A DNA stretch of 64,000 nucleotides, from contig OY294070.1 in the NCBI GenBank assembly GCA_958510875.1, forward strand, positions 1,674,001 through 1,738,000, in the 5' to 3' direction. The notes beneath the pieces are model-generated. The model had not been told where the DNA came from and searched no databases. It saw only the letters and a list, made by a program, of their open reading frames with translations. This document shows positions 1 through 17,630 of this stretch, piece after piece; positions within the stretch are counted from its first letter, which is position 1; each line of letters opens with the position of its first letter. Made by a program: the position numbers and the translations under genes. This DNA is from Endomychus coccineus. Lineage: Eukaryota > Arthropoda > Insecta > Coleoptera > Endomychidae.

Positions 1-1044
1 AAAAAAAAGTTGTTCCAAAAACACTCGGTTTTCTTTCTGCTCTCCCCCGTTTGTCCATCATTAATGAAATCAATAATCGAGTTTGCCAAATAATGTTTCG
101 ATTCAAATGTAAATTGACGGTCCCTCAATCTAAGTAACATATAAACTGAAATTCCCTATATCTTCAAGATATGCGTAGGTCATTGCTGTGACTAGCTTCA
201 TTTTCTGTCAATATTATCATCAAAACGGTGCTATACTTCAGCGAGTCCATTTATATAAAGTGTCAATGTGTTAATACAACATTTAAGAAACAAGTATCAT
301 CGATGGAATGTGCTAAATATAAATAACATTTGTCTCTTCAATATATGTGCAAGCAGTTTTTAGTTCTTCTAAATGTTTTTTTTGCGGTAGTAAAATATTG
401 ACTAATATTCATTTAAAAGAACTAAATCATCGAAATCATCAATCAAAATTAACAAGGAAATACTCGAAATTATAAATTTGATCTTCATTTGAAGTTTTCA
501 AGTATTTCACTTATATACAGAATAACACCCCCTAATAAAAAAATGTCATGAAGATACTGAACACAAGAGCATTTCCTAATATTAAACTTCAACTCATGTT
601 TTAACATATTTTCAGTAAACAAACTTAAGTCAAGGCAGACTTTGGACATTATTTTAAGTGCTTAGAAATGAATGATCTTAAACGCTATTCCTGATTTGGA
701 AGGTTTCATCAAGGACTTATCGAATTTGTAAAAAATGTATCTTGCAGAATCGTATTTTGCAATTAACCTGTATTTTCATTACATATAGCTAATTATGATA
801 GCAAGTGACTTGAATCTTTTCGCCATAACTTTCAACAATCTTTTCTTTTACCTCACGACGGTTTTACAAGCTATGAAAGATGGGAGAAAAACATTTTATC
901 CCAAAAATCTATATAGCTGAGGTCAAAGATCGATGTATAAGTTGTTATACTGAATTGCCATCAAAGAGTTTGCAAAAATTTGAAAGGACAGTAAAATTAA
1001 CAACTTTTCTGTTATGCTTTTCCTTGGAATTATTGATATCATTT
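1..1044. other. AT-rich stretch without a gene
   Basis: I see no open frame, transposase motif or RNA gene on either strand. Stops are dense in all six frames. Confidence 0.5.
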
Positions 1045-1475
1045 TAGTGACAAATAAGTCATACTATTTGCATAAACTTGTAATACAAGAAATCATATTG
1101 CACTTGAGTGCGTTGTCCAAGGAAAAGCGAGCCTGCCTACTGTTTCACTTAACGAAGAGGTGTATAAATGGACGTAAAGTCGAGCATTTGCATAATTGTT
1201 GTGGTAACCCGAGACGAATAATGATTGAATAGAGACTATGCCAATGGATTTGCTTTTCTGATGACGTTTTCCACAGCTTTTGTAACGTTCTTTATTATTA
1301 TTATCTACCATGGTACAAAACACAATAATAATGACATGACTTGGCTCGTAGTTTTTGAACAACTATACACCTCTTCGTCAAGCGGTTCGCTTTTCCTTGG
1401 ATAAGCACTAAGTGCAATATATCTTGCATTACAACTTTATGGAAATGGTGAGACTTTTTTTTCATTTGCTCTAGG
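1045..1475. repeat. Foldback (imperfect palindrome) element
   Basis: The segment around 1079-1166 returns reverse-complemented at about 1365-1435, including the blocks AAGAGGTGTAT / ATACACCTCTT and CCAAGGAAAAGCG / CGCTTTTCCTTGG. Similarity extends outward on both sides to about 1045 and 1475. This is typical of a non-autonomous foldback or MITE-like element. The short ORFs over it are by-products. Ends and target duplication were not resolved. Confidence 0.6.
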
Positions 1476-1523
1476 TCTATACATTCATCAACAAAACTAT
1501 AATTGGGCCAAAACATACTAGAT

Positions 1524-3716
1524 CAGGGGTCTCCAAACTTTCCAGCGTTAGGACCATACTGTTTCCTCCAGTAAGTGCCAATGGCCAAAACCGTTTTCTT
1601 TTCCTGTCATTATCTATAATTTCTAAGCTAGTCGCATAATTCAATTACTATTGTGTACTAACTGTACTTTATTGTTACAACCGCGACACTTGGTGGTCAC
1701 ACGCGGAAATGGATAATGGTAGTACCCTTTATCGCTAACAGATATAGCGCTAGTAGTACTTTCGAAAGCGCAGTAACAATTAAAGATTCGCGTTGTTTCG
1801 AGAAAGTTCTAGATGGCAGTGATTTGAGTGTAAAAAGGCTAGCGTCGCGACCGCGAGTCAATCCACCTAGGGAAGGCGACAGAAGCGAAACTGTGAAATA
1901 AAGTAGTGCGTAGCTCCTTAGAACATGTTTAAAAGATATCTTCGTAACCTTGTTGTTTTTGTGTGGGATTTACTAGTATGGAAAAGAAGCGAAAAGTAGA
2001 CAGTGATTGCAGAACATTCAAGGATCGATGGAACTTTCAATATTTCGTAATTGAGTCCACCATGTTTGATTTGCAATGAAACCATAGCAGTCCTCAAAGA
2101 ATATATCATCAAACGTCATTATGAAACAAACATTTTCAAAATTACTCAAAATATACAGAAAGTTTGCCGACAGAAAAATGTGAAGTTTTAAAGCGCGGAT
2201 TGAAATCTTTGTTTACGAAACTCAATACTGAAGAAGAGGCTCCAACTCGTGCCAGCTTTCTTGTGGCTCTTGAAATTGAGAAACGTGGAAAACCATTCAC
2301 CGAAGGAAAGATGATCAAAGAATGCGTAATTCAAGTAGTCGAAGAAATATGTCCCGAAAAGGTAAATTTATTTGAAACTGTCAGTTTGTCAGCAAACACC
2401 GTGGCTCCGAGGGTAGAAGACATCGCAGAAAATATATCACCTCATCTGTCTGACAAAAATAGACATCCTGAGTGATTTTCTCTGACCTTGGATGATTCAA
2501 CGGATGTCAGATACTGCTCAGGTGTTGATTTTTATTCGAGGAGTAGATAAAAGGTATGAAGTATATGAAGAACTTCTTGATCTTGTCAGTATTCATGACA
2601 CGACTACTGGGGAAGATATTTATAAGAGAGTTGGAAACGCCATTAATAAAAAGAACCTTCGATGGAAAACTTGAAATCTATTACTACTGATGAAGGTAAT
2701 AACTTGTGTGTGGTAAAGATAAAGGAGTGGTTCATCTTGTGTCAAAGGCTGTGGAAAATGATGGTGGTTCAAAACCATTAGTCTTACATTGTATCATTCA
2801 TCAACAGTCCTTGTGCGGGAAATGTTTGGATATGTCTGCAGTTCTAAAACCATATCAGTTGATAATTTCATCAGATCCACTGGGCTGAATCGCAGACGGA
2901 CAATTCCGCGAGTTTATTGAAGAAATCGGATTCGAGCAATGATTTTTTCGAATGAAAAGCATCGCCCTCTTACCGAATTACAAAATAGCGAATGGCTGTG
3001 GAAGTTAGCATTCTATATCGATTTGACAAAACATATGAACGAACTGAATTTGAAATTGCAAGGAGAAAACCAGCTTCTCCCTGATTTTTACACTAATATC
3101 AAATCGTTTTGGCAGAAAATAATAGTTTCAATCACAATTAGGTAAAAAATGTTTCCAACATTTTAAACCATGTGAAATATTCAGCCACACTACTGAGACT
3201 GAGTTCCCGTCGATTTTGCGAAGCTTTGAGTACCTACTTTGAAGATGAATTTTGATATTCGTTTGTCAGACTTTGATGTCATTGCGAATGAAATCAAGAT
3301 TTTTCAAAATCTTTTTGATACTGACATTGAAACCATAGCCCCGGAACTTCGAATGAAAATTATTGATATAATTAAGAACAAATATCAAAACTCATCTTTG
3401 CTGGAAGTTTATAAGTCTTCCATTGGTACAATTTAATAATTTGCATAAATTTGCTCGTGGGCTGTTTTCTGTTTTTGGTACTACTTACTTTATGTGTTCA
3501 TATATTATAATGTTAGTGGGATTTATTTCAATTATTTGTTAGTTATTATGCTTAAGTTAAATTTACTTGTCATTAAACTTTACCTAGCAAGTAAATAAAA
3601 CAGAGTTATCATCATTGTCTCTTTTTATCCAACTTATCACAACAACAATAAAAACAATAAGCCAATAGCTGTCGCGGGCCAGATGTGGCCCGCGGGCCGT
3701 AGTTTGGATACCCCTG
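1524..3716 (+). mobile_element. hAT-superfamily DNA transposon, near full length but decayed
   Basis: The left end reads CAGGGGTCTCCAAACT and the right end AGTTTGGATACCCCTG, an inverted pair with the CAGGGG-type hAT terminus. The flanking 8 bp are TACTAGAT on the left (1516-1523) and TACCAGAT on the right (3717-3724), matching at 7 of 8 positions. An 8-bp target duplication is diagnostic for hAT. The interior carries a broken transposase related to the GTF2IRD2/ZBED5-type proteins. Purine-rich CGCGGGCC blocks lie just inside the right terminus. A second partial copy lies on the minus strand near 39.5-40.1 kb. Confidence 0.85.
1978..3436 (+). pseudogene. hAT transposase pseudogene, GTF2IRD2-like
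   Basis: The frame opens with MEKKRKVDSDCRTFKDRWN, the usual start of GTF2IRD2-like hAT transposases. It continues in pieces: EEEAPTRASFLVALEIEKRG and KPFTEGKMIKECV (2164-2475), a TDVRYC region and IFIRGVDKRYEVYEELLDL (2492-2674), ITTDEGNNLCGKDKGVVHLV near 2685-2740, then a C-terminal block ending EVYKSSIGTI (3436). In the family this protein has an N-terminal BED-like zinc finger and an RNase H-fold catalytic domain with a C-terminal dimerisation region. Several in-frame stops and frameshifts separate the blocks, so it cannot make a working enzyme. Confidence 0.8.
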
Positions 3717-5281
3717 TACCAGATTAAAAGCAAAAATGACCTTGGCGGTTGGCCAAACAGTTAACTTTTCCTTTTCTAACCAGAATAGAATCAAAACCGT
3801 AAAATTTGTATATTTTCACATCGGATCCTCAACAATTTCAAAATGATAATAGGAAATTATAAAAAACAAAAATATTCTCAATTTAAAATTATATTGTATA
3901 TACATAGAGAATAACTATAATAAACATCCTAACTGTTAATGCCATATTTTCATTTCAGTTAAAATCATTTGAAGTACAAAATAAAAAAATATGTATCAGA
4001 TTATAACCTAAATAAACGTCCCGAACACATATCTTTATATGGCGTATCTTTATATATAATATTGTAATATCTACAAAACAGTGGATCTCGAAAAATATTT
4101 CCAATACTAATATTCAATCTTTGCACAATTTAAAAGAGTTTCATCAGCGAAACGCGAACAGATTTTAAATTTTGCGAGAACGTTTCAATATTTTCCAAAA
4201 TTAGGCCTATCAACCTCGAAATTGAGCGAAAAAACATTAGATTCGGAAAATATTTGTACAAATTTTTCATTATTCTCAGGTCTCCAAATCATAAACCAAG
4301 AAGCGTTTCGAGCATTAGTCAACGACTTGAACCAATTACACGCTGAAACTTTTTTTGAACCCACGTCGTGAATAACCGCCAGTAAAATTAGCCCTAATAT
4401 CGAATTGTGCGATAAAATGTGAACCTATTTAGATTCACCATAGATATATTATTGGTTAATGTGATGGCCCAGATACAGTTAAACAATCTGGAATCTACTT
4501 TTGAAGACAAATTCTATCATCTTTATTTTAGGAATTCTTAATAAAATCGTAGTAAAATTCCCATTTTTGTTTTAAATCGATGGTGGAAGCAGTTACTATT
4601 TGATAATTTATGAATAAAGCTACTGTTGTGACTATAGTTCGACGATGCAAAAGGTTTGAATAAACTAGGGGATCTTAAGTAGTAGATAAGCTTAATACAA
4701 ATCTTTCAGAATGATTAATTTTAAACCTTTACGCTGAAAATGCAAAATACGTTCGCTAATTTTGGGCAGGTAAAGGTAGAGAAAGAAGAATGTGTGTTTT
4801 ATAAAGTCTGAAAGATCTACAATGTTCCTTGTATCATCTAGTTCCCATATTACGACTAAATCTCCCAATGTAAATTTTATGACACTGAGCATTTTAATTT
4901 ATAAACTTCAGGTTCAAATTAAAATGATTGTGATAATTTTTACAGTTAGAGATCGAGCAGAAATACAGGAACTAGATATAAGGAACATATAGATCTCTAA
5001 GACTTAACAAAACAAATTTTTCTTCCTCTAACCGTATTTTAGAAAGGACATATCTCGCTATAATTATTAATATTTTGTATTTTCAGAGTAAGAGTTTAAA
5101 ATTGAACATCCTACAATGAGTAGAAATACTTAAAGGTATTAAAATTAACAACAATAACATTCTAAATGATTCCCCAATTACCAATTCCAGGTATTTTAAT
5201 TCCCTTTTTGTATTTCCTCATATTCGAACTCTATCCCCATTTGTTGAGTTTATCTGACTTTGACTAAAAAATATATAACAT
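3717..5281. other. AT-rich intergenic stretch
   Basis: No supported gene, repeat boundary or RNA was found. The short ORFs at 4692-4992 on both strands overlap one another and lack family resemblance. Confidence 0.45.
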
Positions 5282-6570
5282 TTGAACACATCAGTTTTCC
5301 AGAAGAAGCACCCTTATCTCCTGGAAGAAAACAACTTCTTGGTGAAGCGGAAGAGGAAGGATACAGAGGCTCCTACTACACCATTTAGATGCCCATGCTT
5401 GGCTAAACTATGGTCATTTGCTATAAGTTACCCTCAATCGCCTATTATTGGTCAAACAAAGAGTCTCTTACCAACAGTAATCAAAAAAAGATCGTTAGCC
5501 ATTCTAACTTTCAAATATGTTATATCAACCCTCAGAAAATGCATCCAAAATATACTATGTCGAAGATACAGTTTCATGTTTGAAGTATACGTTCCAAAAA
5601 GCGAGAAGAAACTTCTCATCCGTCGATTGAACGAGTCTATGACGAAGTTTAAGAAGACATCAGCATTGAAACCCATAAAAAGAAAGATAAAGCTTTGGCA
5701 GAGGTGTGATTCCTTTGTAGATTACATATACCTATGACTTCAATATTACAAACGCTCCTACTACACCATTTTGACATCCTGGAAAGACCCTACTGGTATT
5801 TCCAAACCAAAATTCACAGTTCCAAAGAAAAGGAAGTCGTAACTGTTGCTTCACGTACCAAAATCAAAAACTGAATATGAAAGAGACTGGCATATTTACG
5901 GTTGATTGCCTGATGGTCATGTGCTACAATAAGGTACCTTCAATCGTCCATTATTGGTTAAACAATGAGTCTCTTACCAACAGTTATCAAAAGGCTGTAG
6001 CCAGAGATCGCTGTCGATTGAACGAGTCTATGAAAAAGTTCAACTAGACATCAGCATTGAAACCCATAAAAATAGAGATGAAGCTTAGGCAGTAGGTGTG
6101 ATTCCTCGGCAGGTTACATATACCTATGACTTCAATATTTATTCTGACAAAGAGACTGGTGCCTTGACGTTGTTGGAAAACAACCAAGTACTATACATCC
6201 CAATGATGTAAGTCTATGGGCTTCACATCCTACTTCTCGTCTCTCGAAACATGCTTGACCAATCGCAAGCATGTACCCGAAATTTGAAAAGCAGAAAATG
6301 GAGAGCAATGTCCAATTGTTTTGAAGCGACTACATGTTTGGAGAAAAGAACCACCTCCTGAAAACTAGGGACAAAACTGAAATCGACAAATCAGCGAAAT
6401 GGTGGCGAAGCAGGCCTTCTCTATAAACGTTTGATGTCAGCTATCGTCAACTCGTAGTATCATACAATAAAGTCGAGATTAAAGAAAATCCCTTCTTCAG
6501 GAACCAACATAAAGAGACGACGTCTAAGTGGACGATCCAGAGCCAAAACAAATTGCGACTGGACGATGAT
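5282..6570 (+). pseudogene. piggyBac-type (PGBD) transposase remnant with internal duplication
   Basis: The intact part (5282-5737, 151 codons) contains LNESMTKFKKTSALK, KPIKRKIKLWQRCDS and DYIYL. This matches the piggyBac-derived pattern of a D-E-xMxKF segment followed by KPIKRGIKxWxRCDS and GYxYDFxIY. A second degraded copy of the same segment follows at about 5750-6140 (ESMKKF..TSALKPIK, then YDFNIYSDKETGA after frame changes). Downstream pieces such as RNLKSRKWRA (near 6270-6300) and KRRRLSG (near 6505-6530) also fit a PGBD C-terminal half. There are many stops and frameshifts. The family cuts and pastes at TTAA; this copy is dead. Confidence 0.6.
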
Positions 6571-7630
6571 GTAAAATTCCTTGTGTGAGAAATACTTTCT
6601 TCTTCACCATACATGAAATAATGTATCGATATATTTTATATTTCTCGTTTTTATTCCCGATAAATTACAAATGGGACAAATTTAAACCAATAATACTGCT
6701 GGGACGTACCTTCCCATGATCTTTTTTGACCATTCCGTATCGATAAAAGTAATAAAACACTCTAAAACGGTTCAAACCTATTCAAGACAGATTCCTGGTA
6801 AAGATCCCCTATGTTTATTCATACTTTTTGGTTGGTTCTGAAGATAGCACGCTAGTTGCCAAAACTATAGTCACAATAGTGTTTTATTCTACCCTTTTTT
6901 GTACAAATTACCAGTATTCATCACAAAAACGTGTTGAATAGTGAAATAAAACACAGATTTAATTTTTTCTTTTGGTAATGTTTCAAATTGAATTTGTCTC
7001 AAATTATCGTGCATAAAGTTATTTCATTCTTATAGTCCCTGAAATCCGACTACATAGCATCCTTTAAATCGTAAACAATCGAACATTAAGAGATTCATTC
7101 AGTATAATCATAGATTTAAAACAAATTCGACAAGATACTCTGCATTCGAAAATAGGGCTATGGACAAATTATAAATTAGAGATCTACATTATAATCAACA
7201 AGATTTAAGTACAACTTTAGTAGTTGCTTTACATCTTTTAACAACTTATGGATTTCAGATTATGATTAAATTCTGTCCAATAAACATTTATATAATCAAA
7301 AAACACCACGAAATGTTGATCATCCCCAGTGCTTCCGATGCCAATTCAACAATAACTGCGCTTAAACATATCTCATACAACTACACTTGTGCGCTTTAAA
7401 CATGCCAGAATGATCATCATTTCGACGAAAGAAACGGTAAACTTCTTAACAAAATGTTTATTCCAAAATATACCAAAAAATAAAACCCTAAATTTTTAAA
7501 CGCATCTTCGATACAACTTTTTCGACGATTTTTACAAGTAAAGTTATCCTCGAAAATGGGCATAAAAAAATTTTAAAACAATTTTAATAAAGCAGCAGTA
7601 AAAATCCGTCATTTAGAGATGTTGGAATAC
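6571..7630. other. AT-rich stretch downstream of ctp
   Basis: No gene is seen. It lies beyond the 3' end of the minus-strand LC8 gene and may include part of its 3' untranslated region, but no unambiguous polyadenylation site was chosen. Confidence 0.4.
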
Positions 7631-7679
7631 TGGGTAGGGAGGTGGGAGAGAGAGAGAGAGATAGGGAGGAGGAGGGAAT
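7631..7679. repeat. Purine-rich (GA)n microsatellite
   Basis: The + strand is almost pure G and A, with an uninterrupted GAGAGAGAGAGAGAGA core. It starts a few bases 3' of the LC8 stop codon, so it would be a CU-rich tract in the 3' UTR of that transcript. Confidence 0.8.
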
Positions 7680-7684
7680 GATTA

Positions 7685-12552
<4,868 letters not shown>

Positions 12553-12577
12553 CTTGGTTTCTTTATGAGTGTTAGAC

Positions 12578-14607
12578 CTGCAATAAAATAACACATTTTG
12601 TTGTAAGTTAATTTAATTGTATGTTTGAATTAAAAAAATTAATAAAAAAGAGTGGTTGCAAACCTCTTCCTATAACCGCCAAGATCTTTTATTCTAACAG
12701 TGGCATGAGCAATAAGCTCGGCCATAACATGATAACTGGCACAACCATGCTCTAGTTTTATCAATACATTAGAATTTTATCAAAACCTATCATGCGATAT
12801 CATTGAAAAATTGATTAACAATCTCAGGAACGAACTTCATCCAGTTCAGGGAAACGTCGGCATTCGAAAACCTTATAATAAAAGCCTGTACTTACGTGAA
12901 ATTTACAATAAATTACCAACTGCTTATCAAAAAATAGTTACAGTAGTGTGTTTTACACGTTTTTTACAATTTTTCTGTCTTGTTGAAAGAGACGATATTC
13001 ATTTATTTGAATGTCTTCAGTATCGTGGATAGGATTAATATAATGCCAAAATTTCCGACGATCTCATTGGCTGAATTCTAGAGGTTTCTGGCAGAGGTTT
13101 CTGGCAGGTTGGTTACGAAGCATTACGAAGGCGCTCCGTGCAGTGGCGTACTGATTTATTGGGACATATTTAATTTATTCAGCTGGATTGCGGCAATAAA
13201 TACGAAGGTTAAAACTTTGCACTGTGGGTCGTACGGTCTTCATATAGATACATAAAGATTTTTTTATGTTCTGATATAAGTGTGGGTACAATTGAATATA
13301 TTGAGAACCTATTAAGGTAAGGTACCTATCTAATATTAATAGAGTACCATATGTGTTTTGTGTTATCCCGTAATTTCGTACGTCTATTTAAAAAACGAAT
13401 ACAATACACTAGCTTTATCTATGCAATAGTTGTTTATATTTCATTTGATGTCACTATAATTAATTTAATCTACAACTTTATCAATGTTTAATTTTTCCCC
13501 TGATTTCAATTTTTATTGGTGTTTATCGTTGAAATTTGTTTGATTTGTAAAGTTATATGTTATTATTCTACAAGATGCAGGATGCAGCACAGTTTGATAG
13601 TATTCTTCGATTATAAATATATCATAGTTTTATAGATCCGATCTATGATTTAAATATAAAATAATCACGAGATAATCTCATTTATTCAATGAATTTTGGT
13701 AAAAATCTAAATGATTCTTAACAGGTATCTAACTCATTACGGTAACTTAATCCTTGTGTGACGAAAACTTTAGCTTAGATTATGACTTATGATTGAAATC
13801 GGTTCTGTAGTAAATTCAATGTTTTGCTTAATTTTGAAATTATGGCAATTTAAAGAATATTTTAAAATCTAATGTATCAAGGTACATATAAATATTATGA
13901 TTATTGTTATTTAATTAATAATACACATTCATTATATTTTATTAATCGAATATAATCATTATATATTTTTTTGTTCATTCTATATTTTGAGACCACATAT
14001 TGCTTTAGGTGAAAATTTGTAATAAGTTTTGCCTTGAATATATAAAACGTGACACAAACAAATTGAAACTAAAGTTCTTTAGTGAATTTGAAAGATTTTC
14101 CTCCAAATATTTTAGTTAAATCATGTTATAAAAAAAATCCATATGTGAATTATTTAATTATTAGAAGAATTCATAATTAAACAGTAAACACTAACATAAT
14201 AAGATATCAAGTTTTGCTTGATTTGAAATTATCTATTAGGTACAGTTTGAAGAATTATTTAAAATCTGGTATTAAAGTACAGAGATATTATCTTTCTTAT
14301 TTCGTTGATATGATAAAGTTAATATATAATGCACATAAACTATATTTTATTAATTAAATATAATATTTACAATTCTTTTTGTTCTTTTTATATTTTGTGC
14401 CTATTGATTTAGGTAAAAATTTTTACCGGGCTTATTGCTAAATAAATAAATAAATAATATTTAATATTGGAAGTTTCTCGTTACATATATATTGATATTA
14501 TATTTGTTATCAAATTATTTTATTGATATTAAAAAAAAATAGAGAATATTGAGCATGAGAAATGTGAAATATTTAAACTTAAACATGTTATTATATCAAC
14601 CTATAAA
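12578..14607. other. Region upstream of LC8, no gene resolved
   Basis: It probably holds the LC8 promoter and first non-coding exon, since an acceptor sits at 12577, but I could not place the donor or start site. A short direct repeat GCAGAGGTTTCTG occurs at about 13080-13105. The remainder is AT-rich with dense stops. Confidence 0.4.
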
Positions 14608-14609
14608 TA

Positions 14610-15442
14610 CAGGATGTTTCAAAAAGACCCCGTAAATGCAGGGGACAGTAGATTTCACAAAAAGATCAGAATTTTTTTATAAACTATGGTCAAATCTTTT
14701 TCGTTTCGGAGATACCGTTGAACTAAAAATTTTTTTAAAGAAATTTTACTGTAGCTCCTGTGCAGTTGCAGATATTGTTGAAATCTGATACTCGGGGGTT
14801 TCAGAGGACGCCAAATAAGATGGTTCAGTTAGTTTTAGATTATGCGGTAGAGGACGCTGTGTGCGCGACTTTTCGGCGATTCTTTCAGCCTTAACTTTTT
14901 CGAGAATAATTTTTTTGATTTCTTTGCACATTTTTCTAGTTTACAATTTTATTTCAAACAAATAATGTACTCATGTTCAGTTACTCAAAATCTCACCGTT
15001 TACGAGAAAAACGCGTTTAGGTAAACATACGCGTAGTAAGTAAATTTGTTAATGAGTTTTTCTTATGTTCATTTATACGCGTTTTTCTCGAAAACGGTGA
15101 AATTTTGAGACCCCCAACAAGAGTACATTATTAATTGTTTGCAATATAATTATGAACCTGGAAATGTGCAAAGAAAACAAAAAAAATTATTGTCGAAAAA
15201 GTTAAGGCTAAACGAATCGCCGAAAAGTCGCGCAGCCAGCGCCCTCTACCGCATATTCAAAAACTAACTGAGTCATCTTATTCGGCATTCTCTGAAACCC
15301 CCGAATACCAGCAAAATTTCGTTTAAAAAAAAAATTTATCTCCGAAACGAAAGAAAATAGGACCATACCTTATATGAAAAGATTTTTGTAAAATCTACCA
15401 TCCCCTGCATGCATTTACGGGAGGTCTTTCTGAAACACCCTG
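14610..15442. mobile_element. TA-flanked foldback element (833 bp)
   Basis: The ends are CAGGATGTTTCA on the left and TGAAACACCCTG on the right, each bordered by TA. The two halves are reverse complements over most of their length, including GATTTCTTTGCACAT versus ATGTGCAAAGAAA and GAGAAAAACGCGTTT versus ACGCGTTTTTCTC. There is no transposase. TA flanks with CAGGGTGT-type ends suggest a Tc1/mariner-mobilised non-autonomous element. Confidence 0.7.
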
Positions 15443-15477
15443 TATATAACACATGTATGGCAGAAATCTATTGAAAA

Positions 15478-15990
15478 ATATGGGGACGATGGTTGCACCA
15501 TTTTATTAAATTTGCTAAGCTCTCGTTGGAAGACCCTACTGATAATGGTTAATCACGAAGTTCACCTACCATTCGAAGTGATTTGGCTGGCAAAGAATTC
15601 AGGGGTGATCATTTTTACACGCCCACCCCAAACAATAAGTCACAAGTTGCAACTACTCGATAAGTGTGTGTTTAGATTATTGAAACTATTCTACAATGAT
15701 TCATGTAGATCATGGCTTGCAACTTGTTGGCAACAGAATTTCAATATAAGAAATTGCTGACTTGTTAGGCTTTCTCTATCCTTAGGCTTTCAAACAAATA
15801 AATTGAATTGCTACTTTTAGAAGCATAGATATATTTCCCATGAATAAATACATCAACGACAACGATGAGTATTTGACAGCAGGTGCTGAAATTAGTTAGA
15901 AAGTGAGCAGTGCTCTGTATTAATTGGTAACAACAAGAATCACCACAAGGCCTAGAAATAGTATCATCAACAACAACAGCTTGAATCCTA
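15478..15990 (+). pseudogene. pogo/Tigger-type (DDE_1) transposase fragment
   Basis: Pieces in neighbouring frames read WLHHFIKFAK, TLLIMVNHEVHLPFEVI, AKNSGVIIFTRPPQTISHKL and QLLDKCVFRLLKLFYND (up to 15760). They follow the DDE_1 order: LLIMDNHxSH with a catalytic Asp, then PPHTSHKLQPLD. Here the Asp before Asn-His is replaced by Val. Later fragments such as DIFPMNKYINDNDEYL (about 15830-15880) fit the family's C-terminal GIYPLNxxVF...DDDFL segment. Frameshifts and the lost Asp make it a dead copy. Confidence 0.65.
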
Positions 15991-17090
15991 TTCAGAAATC
16001 CCACTTCATTTACTTCTCTAGAACATCGTAGAGAGATGGGCGATCTCTCCCTTTTCTAATAGATATTACCATATTGTCGGTGTAGTCATCATCAGAGTAA
16101 ATTAACTCTACTCTTCAGTACCTTAATTTTTTTAGCGGATGAGGGTGTATCCTACAGTGTTCCTTCTATTTATAATATTTGTTCACTCCTATTGTATGGT
16201 GTATGCTTTGTTGTGTAGTGAGGATTGCGAAAGAATAATAATCAACCTCGTTTTAAATAACAATTCGAGTTATTCGATTCGCTTCATTGAAGCCTAAGGG
16301 ATACTATTTTAATACGAGTTGCATTGTATACATTTTACAAACATGCCAACTTACAATAAATAACATTATCAAAAATCGCATGCAAAGAAATTTTTTTTAC
16401 TATACCAATTTATACTTAATTTAACGTTGTCAGAAAATGATGCTTTAACAGTACTGGTCATTGAATTGCAGGAACTAAAAGCAATAATAAGACATCTATC
16501 ACTGAAATTCAAGTTAATTTAGTCGTTTTATTAGCACCATGCAAGCCACAAGGATTTTATTTTATCGCGAAATCGTTATAAAATATTATTATCATCGATA
16601 TTTGTTCTAAATTATTCCCTAACGCGTGGAGTTTGAAGCAAAAATGCATCATTTCATGCACTTAACTAAGACACTTATTGTCTCTTACCTAAAATTTAAG
16701 TCGGTAATTATTCGATATTGATATCGGTTTCCGAGTAATCGAAAAAATACATGTATCGTTTTAAGGTTTGTACATTTGGATCCACTACTAAGAGAGAGAG
16801 AAGCTGTGTATCTACTAATAAACGACTACTTTAGGCAGCAGATCGATAACCGGCGATAGCGCATTCTCTCACCATGGAAAATTTAAATTGCTATTGACCA
16901 CATTTTCGAGGTATTGTTCACCTGCAGCGCATCATTAACATGAACATTCTAATGTTAGATACAGAGTGATCGAAAGGTTGATGGTGCACAAAAATATTAG
17001 GGCGTTTTTTTATAATGAACGCATCGAAATTATATCCAATCTTATAAAGCCAATATTGCAAATTTCCTATAATGTATCTACGGCCAATTA
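15991..17090. other. Non-coding stretch
   Basis: No supported gene or element boundary was found. It is AT-rich, with short unrelated ORFs. Confidence 0.4.
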
Positions 17091-17091
17091 T

Positions 17092-17093
<2 letters not shown>

Positions 17094-17125
<32 letters not shown>

Positions 17126-17170
17126 CTTTATTTGAAATAGGTAGTCCTAATGTACATTTACAAAAAAAAA
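17094..17170 (-). repeat. LINE 3' end with (TAA)n tail
   Basis: A run of about ten TAA triplets (to 17128) is followed by ATCTTTATTTGAAATAGG. On the minus strand this reads as an AATAAAGAT signal ending in a (TTA)n tail, the usual 3' end of several insect non-LTR retrotransposons. The body of the element upstream on the minus strand is not coding here. Confidence 0.5.
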
Positions 17171-17630
17171 AAAAGAAATAATTATACATGAAGTATATGA
17201 TAAATTATTCCCTAATAGTAACTCAAACTAATAAGAATTACTATACAAACATGAGGACATATACTGTCTACAATACCACAAGAAAGAGTTATAGGATAAG
17301 TGCTTTCAAATTTAAAGAATAACACAATTTTAACAATTTATCACGTTCTAGTTCATACATTTTTTAAATTGTGAAACGAAAGTTTGGATACCCCATAATT
17401 TTTTTTATATGCTTTGATAGATATAATATTTTATTCATGTTATGTACATAATATGTTTACAATCTGCATCATAAAACATAAATAAGGTCACAAAGTTAAA
17501 TTTAAAAACTTATTTTAAAAAAATCTTCTGTGGAATAAAATATATTATTATTTAAAAGAATATTTTTCACTGATTTCTCTTTGGAGTTTATAGTTGGCAG
17601 GCTTATTATTAATAAATTGAGTGTTCAAAT

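Noticed and set aside
17385..17402. AGTTTGGATACCCCATAA resembling the hAT right terminus
   Set aside because: It is a single short match without a partner terminus or target duplication.
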